In this document: positions 56,153-64,000 of the stretch, piece by piece
Position numbering within the stretch: the first letter of the stretch is position 1
Layout: the number at the start of each line of letters is the position of its first letter
NCBI GenBank assembly: GCA_016708825.1
Contig: JADJEZ010000002.1
Span: 266,401-330,400, forward strand
Direction: 5' to 3'
Origin: Betaproteobacteria bacterium
GTDB lineage: Bacteria > Pseudomonadota > Gammaproteobacteria > Burkholderiales > Usitatibacteraceae
DNA length: 64,000 nucleotides
The notes under the pieces: model-generated
Told to the model about the DNA's origin: nothing
Databases searched by the model: none
The model's input: only the letters and a program-made list of their open reading frames with translations
Program-made: the position numbers and the translations under genes

Positions 56153-58255
56153 CTATGGTTGCTCGTCAACCTGGCAGGCGAGGCGCCCAGACGCCCACTG
56201 CGTGTCGGAAGCCGGACGATCCCCCTGTCCGACGCGGATGTTCTTCATCGCGGACATCCCGACATCCGTCATGAACATGTTCGCCGGAACGCCCCGGTCG
56301 TGGGCCATGAACTCGAACACCCCTCAGTAGCGATCCATCCGTTGGGTCGCGAAGCGACAAGCCTATGGTCGCCGATCCCGTCGGAAGCGGCCCCGAGTGA
56401 TCGACAATCCACTCGCCTCGATCGTGTGCATGAACCCGCAGATCCACGAAAACGTCGCGTTCGGCCTCGCATAGAGATTCCTGAAGTCCTCGGTCGCGAC
56501 GAGGGGCAGAACCACGCCCGCGTTCGTGGCGATGAGCTGGTTGTTCCGGTACAGGTAGAACTCCCACACGCCGTCCACGCCGAAACTCCCGCCGATGCGG
56601 GCGCACTCGGCCGTTCCCCAGCAACCGGCCGCCCCCGGCGCCGTAGCGTACTGGGCGGGGAACTCCTGCCCGTTCACCGTGAGGACGATGCCGCTCACGT
56701 TGCTGCGGGCGAGATCCCTGATACTCGTCTCGTAGCCCGAAGGCACGATCATGCTGAAGTCCGCGCCTCCGACACCCCGGACTTCGCTTCCCATCGCCGC
56801 CTTGAAGACAATGAAGGGCGAAAGATCCACGACTTTCGCGGCCACCGCTTCCCAGCCCCCGCTTGCCTTCTCTTCCCCCATGTCGCCGTGAAAGACGAGG
56901 ATGTAGCGGTCACGGTCCTTCGGTTCTGCGGCCGAGCTCCAATCCGGAAAAGCCACGGCAACCGGGACCCGCTGGCCGCCTCCCACCGTCAGCGCACCCC
57001 AATTTCTCTGCCCGATCGGGTAGCGCGTATCGTCCTTGCCGTCGTAGTAGAGCTCGAAGGCGCCCCGCAGGATCTCGTCGCCGTTGTTCTTGATGAAATA
57101 CCCTCGCGCCTTCTCGTCGTAGACCAGGTCGATGTCGCCGCGGAAGAAGTAGTTGATCATCCCCGCCGAAAAGGCCACGGCCCGCGGGATCAAATGCCTG
57201 TAGGCCTCCTCGAAGTTGAAGCGATTAAGAGCGAACACGTTTGGCGCGCCTCTCTTCTGGAGATCCTGGTAAAGAACGAATAAGAGGATGCGCGACGGTT
57301 GGGCTGGGTGCTGGCTAGAAACCTGTCCTCAACGTTGACCCCTAAAGCTCATCCTCCCCTCAAGGCCAACCGGGCAGGGCGGAAACGCGCTGGCACAAAG
57401 CTCGATGATGTCGACGTTCTCATACTGCGTGGCGTCGAGCGTAGGTTGCTCAAACCCGGCGGCGGAGTTTCCGTGGCTCAGCGACGTGAAATTGCTTCCG
57501 CCGACACGAACCCCGCGATTCGTGAAATCCGCCATTCCTTTGCCGTCGTCCGCCCTGAGGAGCGCGTCGTCCAGAACGGCTTCGCCGATCGGAAACTCGA
57601 CTCGAACGCAGGAGCGTCCATGTCATAACCCGCAATGCTCGGCGCCGCGTTCGCCGCGACGATCCCGCCGCGGACGTCGGGGCTATTCGTCCAGATTTCG
57701 AAGTGGCTCGGACGGCCTGCGAGCTTGTTGAGGATGTCGCTCAATGGGGGACCAACACACGGGATATCCAGATGCATGTCATTGCGAACGTGCTGGGGCT
57801 GAGCCATGTCCTGCAGATGGTGGACGACGCCCCAGGGTTTGAAACATGAGACCCAGACCTGTTTCCCGGTCACCCCGAGCAGGTCTTGTCGTTCCTCGGT
57901 AGAAATGGTCCCTTGCATCGCGAAAGGAAAAGCCTCGCGATCCGGGGGTCGCCGGAGAATTCTGCTCCACCGCCCATTTCGGAGATGGCTCTCCACTCAC
58001 ATTGAAGCCGAGGATCGTTCCAGTCAGTCCCTGTCCATTCAGGGGATTGAAGAAGTGGTTCCGGGGCCGATCGTCCGTGCACCCGAAGCCGTCCTCAAAT
58101 GCGGCCCCGTCAAGAAACAACTCGACGATGGTCCCTCGGTCGCCACTGGAATTGGGAAGTGTTCGGTCTGGATCGACGGGGGACCATGGCATTCCGAGGT
58201 CGGCCAGTTTCCGACTCGTCTGGAGAAGTGAGTAGCCGACCGCATAGGAGGTCAA
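56153..58255 (-). CDS. Zinc-dependent phospholipase C/P1-nuclease-like exported protein (several apparent frameshifts)
   Basis: Sense sequence runs through at least four frames. The start is TSYAVGYSLLQTSRKLADLG, then LFLDGAAFEDGFG and NPLNGQGLTG. The frame near 57.85 kb gives the metal motif HHLQDMAQPQHVRND, like the H-x3-D-x3-P-x-H of zinc phospholipase C and S1/P1 nucleases. The frame below 57.3 kb gives AFSAGMINYFFRGDIDLVYD and an Ig-like region. The last part reads MFMTDVGMSAMKNIRVGQGD and ends LACQVDEQP with a TAG at 56153. Corrected length is about 700 codons. The start is uncertain: the only candidate in frame is TTG 58255, and any signal peptide is not visible. The substrate is unknown; the metal fold is inferred from one motif. 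Confidence 0.6.
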
Positions 58256-58276
58256 ATCCTGATCGCGTTCGATTTC

Positions 58277-59084
58277 TTAAGCGGCGCATTCAATGGTGAG
58301 CGATGTCACCGCGACCACGAGGGAAAGATGAAGCGTACCGCCTTCACTGAAGGTCCCCTTCCAGAAAGCGCGCAGGGGAACCACACCCGTCCTTCTCCCA
58401 ACGCCCTTCGTTTGATCGCAGACTGGCAGGCAGGAGCCCGACCTTGTATCCATCGTCCTGGAACCGCTTTTCTTCGGCCATGAGGCCTTCAGCATGAGTG
58501 GGAAGTGCTTCCAAACGCATGTTCCTGTCGCCTGGATATCCCAGTATTCGAGTGCGACTCTCGAGATTGCCACTGAACATCACGACCCGCATTGCATCGT
58601 CCTTTCGTGAGCCCGAAACTGCCTCATGCGTACGTCCAGGCCGTTATAGAAACCCTTGCTGCTTGTAGTTTCCCGGCACTCGTCAGCGTAGGAGATTGCT
58701 TACGCCCATGGGCGTAGCCCGGACTTGAAGATGAATACGGTGGTCTCTCTCTTAACCGCGACCACGCGTCGATGATCACCGGCCCCAGCCCGGGAAGCGG
58801 ATCTTTCCGTCCGTTCCGCTGACGGTTTCCAGGATGTTGACGATCGGGCCGTTGCCGCCTCCCTCCCATCCTGCGCGGTATTGCCAGAACGCCGTCGCCG
58901 TTGCCCCTTCGATGGGCTGTCCGGTGTCCTGGTCCACCAAGGTGAACTCGATCGGCTCCGCCCTGAAAGGCACTGGCAGAGCGTGAGCGTCCCGCAAAGG
59001 CAGAACGCCAAGCACGAGGGCGAGGAGCCCCGTCGTGGCCACGATCCTCCAGCCTTTCGCGACTACATCGATTCGAGTTTCCAT
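58277..59084 (-). CDS. Exported carboxypeptidase-regulatory-like/Cna-B-like protein, copy 1 (several apparent frameshifts)
   Basis: After a signal peptide (TTGLLALVLGVLPLRDAHA) comes a beta-sandwich FTLVDQDTGQPIEGATATAF and the motif KIRFPGWGP, then VFIFKSGYAHG when one base is corrected near 58718. Further down, ATGTCVWKHFPLMLKA (one frame) and LMAEEKRFQDDGYKVGLLPA (another) complete the protein. The same order with FPGWGP, ALFKPGYLYEIR and TNCNWERIPRMLSA is seen in the gene at 62.3 kb, so the two are paralogues. It overlaps the 3' end of the beta-propeller gene by 22 bases and ends 22 bases before the phospholipase-like gene, suggesting one operon. Function is unknown. Confidence 0.6.
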
Positions 59085-61663
59085 TGTCCCGTTCCGTCCT
59101 TGCTGAAGTAGACGAAGAAAATGTGCAACTCGCCATCAATTGACCGAGTCACCGCAAATTCAGCGACGTACTCGTCGATGAAACGCCGCGAAATGACTGA
59201 ACCGAGTCGAAAATGGAGTTCATGTCAGTCAGGAGCACGCCGAGAGCGGAAGCGTAACGCTCCTTGGCGCCATCCGTCAGGTACGCAAGCGCGCCAGCCG
59301 GATTTCCAGATCGCAGTGCACTGGCGAAGCCGTTCCATATGTCGCGAAACGGCTTCTCAGTGGGATCGGGGAGCACCGTGACCGCAAGCGACCTCGTGAC
59401 TTCCCGATCCATCCGGCTGGAACACGGTCGCGATGATCTCGTAGGTCCCTTCCGGGACATCGTTCCAGTAGTACTCGGCAAGGCCGCTCTCGCCCACCCC
59501 CACCGAGAATCCCAACGGCGAGTCGTTGCGGACCTCGACCCAGGCCTGCGACCCGTCGGCATTCGTGGCGCCCACCACTATCGGGATGCTTGCGGGCGCG
59601 ACGAAGGTCGCGCCTTCCGCGGGTTCATGGAAGGTGATCGTCGGCGCCGACCCGGTACTCTCCCGGGTGACCACGAGAGTGGTCGTCGCGGACAAACCTT
59701 CCGGGGAAGCGGCGACGACGGTAATGGCATTCGACCCGAAGGCGAGTTCGACGATGGCGGAAAAGGTCCCGCCGGAGATCGTGGCGTCGCTGCCGTTTAC
59801 CACGACCCTGGTACCGGGAGGGCCGGTAAAGGTCCCAGTGACGGCCACGCTCGCCGAGGCGACCGTGGAGCCATCGGCAGGGGCGTCGACCAAGACCGCG
59901 ACGGGAACGTAGCCCACGTTGATCGTGTGCTGCCCGACATTCCCCGCCCTGTCGGTCGCGCGGACCCGCAAAACGTTCGCGCCGGGCGCCAGCGTTACCG
60001 CAAAAGCGAAAGCGGTGCCGCTGGCGGTCTGCGGTGCGCCGATCCACGCGAGCGCGATATCGGCCGATTCGTCTACGTCGCCGCTGATCGTCAGGGCCGC
60101 GGCTCCGACAATCGCACCATCCGGCGGTGAGATCGAGACGATCCGGGGCGCAATGGTGTCCAGCGTGACCGCGATCGATGCCGTCGCCGCGTTTCCCGCA
60201 AGATCGGTCGCCTGGAGCGTGAAGGCATTCAGGCCTTCCGTGAGCGACCGCTCGGCCGCGAACGAGCCATCGGCCGACACGGGCACGGCCGTCGAACCGA
60301 CCACCAGGCTCGCGGGCTCGTTCAGGCGCCCGGCGATCGCGATATTCGGCTGGTTGGTGAGGAATGGCGAGGCCGGTGTCAGCGACAGGAATATGGGCGC
60401 GATCGTGTCGATCGTGAACGAGGCAGACAGTAACGGGGAGGTGTAACCGAAACCGTCCGTGGCGGTCGCCGACAGCCAAACCTCCCCTTCAGGAAGACGG
60501 GAGGCCGGTTGATAGGTGGCGAACCCCGTATTCCGGTCGATGGCGAACAGCGGGCCCACCTGCTGCCCGCCCAGGAGCACCGACAACGTGTAGCCCTCGT
60601 AGAACTCATCGGAGAAGCCGCAGTCGCTGCCGGAACAAAGGGTTTTCAACTGGAGCGCGATCGGCGGGGAGGGGTTGCTGGTGAGCGTTCCTGGCACCGG
60701 GGAGACCAGATTGAGCGTGGTCTCCAGAACAAGAGGAGATACGCCGATCGCTTCCACACGCCGCGCGTTCACGACGGTGCCCAGACGCGAGCCATCCCCG
60801 GAAAACCGGGTCAACCCCGCACGGTGCCCCACCAGTACCGTGCGGGTTACGGGATCGAAGGCGAGCGCGGTGGAATCCTTGATCGCCAACGCCTTGAAAT
60901 CGATGCTCGCGATCGGCAGCCCGCTTGACGAGATTGCGTCGAGCTGGTGTTCCGACAAGGCCCAGACGACGCCCCGGATGTCATCGAGGGCAATTGCGGT
61001 CGGCTGCTTTGGCAGGGCGATCGACAATGCCGACGAAGTCGCTTGTGCGTCGATGCGGATCAGCCGCTTTTCCGCGGATGCCCACAGCCAGGCGCCGATG
61101 GAATCGACCTGAAGAAGTTTCGGCTCACCTTCCACCAGCGGTTTCAAGTCGGTGTCGGCCAGCAAGGAGCCCGACGCCGTGAAGTGATACAGGCGCTACT
61201 TCCCGAGAATCCAGATGCTGCCATCCAGGGCAATGGAAAGGGCGCGCGGTTCGCCAGGGGAGGGCAGCGTACCGACGGCCCTGCCGCCCGCATCCAGGCG
61301 CAGAAAATGCTTTCCATCGCCCTTCCCCAGTCCTTTCCCATCTCCGATCCACGCGGATCCGTCCCCCGGATCGACCGCGAGGAGATCTGCGCTCTCCAGT
61401 CCCAGCGTCTTCAGATCGATATCGAATTGCACCTCACCCACGCGCGAACGACGCGCAATCCGCTTCTCGGTCAATATCCAGATGGCGCCATCCCGAGGGT
61501 CGACTGCCAGCGTCTTCGGTCGCGTGGAGACAAGGGAGAGCTCGACTTGCGTGGCCGTCGCATCGAGCTTGTGAATGGCGTTTTCGTCCGCCATCCAGAT
61601 ATCTGCCCAAGCGCTTCCGGCAAGCAGGAGAAGACTGCAGGCGAGTAGCCGCGTCGTGCGCAT
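59063..61663 (-). CDS. Large exported beta-propeller and Ig-like protein (in-frame TAG and two compensating indels)
   Basis: An 867-codon gene with a signal peptide (LLACSLLLLAGSAWA). Residues 20-330 hold NHL/propeller-type repeats (LAVDPRDGAIWIL, LLAVDPGDGSAWIG, ALSIALDGSIWIL). Residues 410-750 hold four bacterial Ig-like modules (LQATDLAGNAATASIAVTLD, VRATDRAGNVGQHTINVGY). Residues 760-867 hold a domain with SGNPAGALAYLTDGAKERYA and FFVYFSKDGTGQWKLESM at the end. A TAG at 61196-61198 interrupts codon 156 between IWILGK and RLYHFTASG in one frame. Slips near 59395 and 59205 cancel out. It is probably a surface or secreted protein. GGAGG lies upstream of its ATG in an AT-rich leader (61664-61760). 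Confidence 0.7.
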
Positions 61664-61889
61664 GATGCCCGCCTCCGTTTATTCGATGTAGTTCTTCTTG
61701 GGCATTTACATTAACACTCCGTCATTCCAGAAAATGTGATGCAGTTAACATTTTTCACGATCCTCGAGCGCAAGTGACGAATCGCGATCTCGCCTTCCTG
61801 GCGCGGCGATAACCACACCTCCGTGGGAAAGGCGCGCGGTAGGGTCTGCCGACCTCGAGACGCGGAACCTCCCTGTCGACCGTGTCAGG

Positions 61890-62180
61890 AGCGCCTTCTG
61901 CGGCGGGCTCTTTTCGCCGCTCAAGCTCACCTGCGATCACATCCTGCCGATGTCGCGCGGGGGCCGCGACACCTGGATGAACGTGGTGACCGCGTGCCGC
62001 TCGTGCAACCAGAGGAAAGGCAGCCGCACGCCGGAGGAGGCGCGCATGCAACTCCTCTACGCGCCTTACGTGCCCAACCGCGCGGAATTCCTCATCCTCG
62101 CCAATCGCCGCATCCTGGCGGACCAGATGGAGTTCCTGAAGCAGCACGTTTCGGCGAACTCGCGCCTGCACGTCGCCTGA
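61890..62180 (+). pseudogene. Truncated HNH endonuclease copy
   Basis: From AFCGGLFSPLKLTCDHIL to the stop after SANSRLHVA, this copies the last 97 codons of the gene at 55.5 kb, with only scattered third-position differences. The N-terminal half and the start codon are absent: sequence left of 61890 is unrelated to the first copy. The HNH core itself is complete, so a short active fragment cannot be ruled out, but no start with a ribosome site is seen. Like the other copy it ends at a GGGGACGCT palindrome. Confidence 0.75.
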
Positions 62181-62181
62181 A

Positions 62182-62242
62182 GGGGACGCTATCCTCTGTT
62201 TGGCCGCGTCACGGCAAGCGCGCGGATAAAGGGTAGCGTCCC
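62182..62242. repeat. 61-base palindrome, GGGGACGCT-type
   Basis: The outer arms ggggacgcta and tagcgtccc pair well; inside them cct-n-ttt sequence pairs more loosely than in the copy at 56.1 kb. It begins one base after the stop of the truncated HNH gene and lies before the convergent paralogue at 62.3 kb, so its setting mirrors the first palindrome. Confidence 0.75.
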
Positions 62243-62307
62243 ATCCCCTGGACCCGGGACACCCTTGGCAGCGATCAAGGCGAAACACGTCAGTACTTTC
62301 GCGCTTC

Positions 62308-63032
62308 TCATTTCAGGAACGGCCCCAAGACCTCCTTGACGGGTCGGCAATTGCCCCTGCTCGCCTTTTCCTCGATATCGCGTAGCGTCACTATGCGATT
62401 GGCAATATGGACAGCCCGCAAGCGCTCTCCTTCCCTGATCAGCGCGGATAGCATCCGCGGAATTCGTTCCCAGTTGCAGTTGGTACCTCCCGGCAGTCCG
62501 CCCGGATACTGAAGACGAGCCACGTACGAACCGGTGTCGCCGCTCTTCCTCTTGAGTCGAATGACTTTTCCATTCCACGACGAATGGCGAACTGGGTCAC
62601 CTACGTAGTACCGATCGTCGAGATAGGCCGTCTGCAACGGATTGTTCCTGATTTCATACAGATAGCCCGGCTTGAAGAGCGCGATCGTGGGATTGTTTGG
62701 GCTCATGAATGCGCGACTTGGCGTGTCACTCGGGACCGCCTTCGGCCCCCAGCCCGGGAACATGAACTCACCGTTCTTGTTGGTTACGGCTTGGGTGAAC
62801 CGAACGTGCCGCTCCCACGATGCTCCGAGATCCCGGGGATGTACTCGAACTCCCATTTCACGACGACGATCACCTCCGCCAGCGGCTCGTTCGAGTCCGC
62901 ATCGACGACACGCGCGGAAATCGGCAGTGCGGAGTAGCTTATCGCGCAAGCGGAAAGCGCGGCCAGGCCGAGAAGCGCCACGAGATTGATGGCCATCCTG
63001 GCATCATGCGGCCAGGTGCAGTTCGCTTTCAT
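62308..63032 (-). CDS. Lipoprotein with carboxypeptidase-regulatory-like/Cna-B-like domain, copy 2 (one apparent frameshift)
   Basis: A lipoprotein signal (LVALLGLAALSAC) is followed by the beta-sandwich VVDADSNEPLAEVIVVVKW. One slip near 62830 leads to FTQAVTNKNGEFMFPGWGPK, then PTIALFKPGYLYEIRNNPLQ, TNCNWERIPRMLSALIREGE and a C-terminal CRPVKEVLGPFLK. It is paralogous to the gene at 58.3 kb, but has a lipobox Cys where copy 1 has an ordinary signal peptide. Start ATG 63032 or the internal Met nearer the signal are both possible. It follows the acyl-CoA synthetase gene with the two reading units touching. Confidence 0.65.
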
Positions 63033-64000
63033 GGTTGCCTCGAGTCACAGGGAGTCGATGAGCCACGGTCCGTCCGCGTTTCCGAGTAGGCAGGGGCGTT
63101 CCCCTTCTTCACTTTCTCGCGGTCCGGCTTGCCGTTGGCGAGGCGCGGTATCTCGTCGGTGAAGGCGATGCGCGGTAGTCTGTGGCGCGCGAGGCGCGCT
63201 TCGACGAAGGGCGCAGGTCGGCGCGATCCGGGACGGCGCAGGGCGAACTGCGCCAGTGGCACCTCTCCTCACTGTCTCGTCCGGCAAGCCGATCACGACG
63301 GCGTCCGCGACATCGGGATGCTCGAGCAAGGCCTGCCCGATCTCGGCCGGGTGACGTTCTCGCCGCCGGAGACGACCACCGTCCTCGCGCCGCGAAAGCA
63401 CGGTGAGCGACCCGTCCGCGTCGATCTGCCCAAATCGCCGGTGTGAAGCCATCCGTCGAAGCGCCGACGCCGTGTCCACGGGATCGTCGAGATAGCCAGC
63501 GCATCACCGCTGGTCCCCACATTCGATCACGCCGTCGCCCGCGATGCGCAGCTTCGACGCCGGAGTGCCGGTCCCGCGCCAAGGGCGTTGCGCGCCGGAC
63601 GAGCCGGGCCGCGTAATGCGCGCGACCATCGCGCAGGCTCGGTGAGCCTCGTAGGCGGCGAGCGCCTGCGGGCAGGCCCAGCGCCCAAGCGCTGACCGGC
63701 CTGCCGCCCACGACCACGGCACGCAAGCGCTCCGGCACGGGCGCCCTGCGCGCATTTGTGATGACGCAGCAGCGCATCGACCACCGAGAGCATTGGGTCA
63801 CGCCCGTCTTCGATGGCACGGGGTCGAGGTCCCGAGGAGAACGACGCCGGCAGCACCACGCATGCGCCCGACGACAGCGCAGCGCCGCACGACGCCCAGC
63901 CCGCCCACGTGGAAGAACGGCAGCGACGCGAGCCAGCGATCCCTGACCCACCGTCTGCACGGCCGCGCAGGCGCCCGCACTCGCGACCTGGTTGCCGCGC
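63029..64000 (-). CDS. AMP-dependent acyl-CoA synthetase/MenE-like ligase, C-terminal part (many apparent frameshifts, partial)
   Basis: Pieces in all three frames line up with an ANL-family ligase: WLASLPFFHVGGLGVVRRC near the right edge, LRAVVVGGRPVS, GWLHTGDLG, ADGSLTVLSRRED, TVVVSGGENV, HPAEIGQALLEHPDVADAVV and RLPRIAFTDEIPRLANGKPD with the catalytic Lys region at the end. The FFHVGGLGV segment recalls o-succinylbenzoate-CoA ligase (MenE). Such enzymes activate a carboxylate with ATP and then form a CoA thioester. The N-terminus lies outside the window. Frames change roughly every 100 bases, far more often than in most of the window, so either read quality drops here or the gene is decaying. 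Confidence 0.65.

Noticed and set aside
56033..57283. Plus-strand open frame continuing from the HNH gene through the phospholipase-like region
   Set aside because: It crosses the palindrome and runs antisense to sequence with clear protein features; the frame is open by composition only.
61664..61889. Separate small gene in the AT-rich stretch before the truncated HNH copy
   Set aside because: No frame there has a start with a ribosome site or a recognisable product; it fits a leader and promoter region for the minus-strand propeller/Ig gene.

Overview
The window is GC-rich DNA (about 70% by eye) from a betaproteobacterium. Supporting this are the smc-zipA-ligA order, the dapC/dapD/pilU/dapE block, trpS next to an M50 peptidase, YciO and a PHP phosphatase, the yciB-yciI-bolA-ppiC block, and scpA-scpB-rluB. 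No rRNA, tRNA, CRISPR array, complete insertion sequence or prophage was seen, and the lineage cannot be fixed more closely. Many core genes are read in two or three frames (ligA, smc, pilU, dapE, scpA, otsA, GH15 and others). This looks like residual single-base indels in the assembly rather than biology, so those entries give the whole gene span and the approximate break.

Layout. 0-7.4 kb: galU, ligA, zipA and smc on the minus strand, then queF on the plus strand. 7.4-13.8 kb: an EamA exporter facing a glycan-type cluster of a GT-B glycosyltransferase, a tandem GT2 protein and two methyltransferases. 13.8-22.7 kb: lysine/peptidoglycan precursor genes dapC, dapD and dapE, interleaved with a PAS histidine kinase, a PilU-like ATPase and an Mpo1-like protein, then prmB, pdxH and a ChaC-like gene. 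22.6-27.0 kb: a minus-strand phnDCEE-type ABC importer with a HAD hydrolase. 27.0-34.8 kb: rluB, scpB, scpA, an esterase, trpS, an M50 protease, a YciO protein and a PHP phosphatase. 34.9-41.4 kb: an unknown gene, yciB, yciI, bolA, ppiC, a GcvR-like gene, a universal stress protein, a lipoprotein and an ECF sigma factor with a membrane partner. 41.3-48.1 kb: a GNAT gene bracketed by tandem repeats, a monooxygenase-domain protein, purL, ygfX-like, ygfZ and a second GNAT. 48.1-54.0 kb: an EamA transporter, then a trehalose locus whose synthase carries its own two-helix membrane sensor region, with otsB and a GH15 enzyme. 54.0-55.4 kb: a DUF1223 protein and ppa.

55.5-63.0 kb is the accessory part and the most unusual. 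It has a complete HNH endonuclease gene and a truncated near-identical copy 5.9 kb away, each ending at a roughly 60-base palindrome built on GGGACGCT. Between and beside them lie minus-strand genes for exported proteins: a zinc-phospholipase/P1-nuclease-like protein, two paralogous Cna-B/carboxypeptidase-regulatory-like proteins sharing the motif FPGWGP, and an 867-codon beta-propeller plus Ig-like protein. I could not assign this cassette to a described system. The last kilobase holds an indel-ridden acyl-CoA synthetase (MenE-like) gene that runs off the window.
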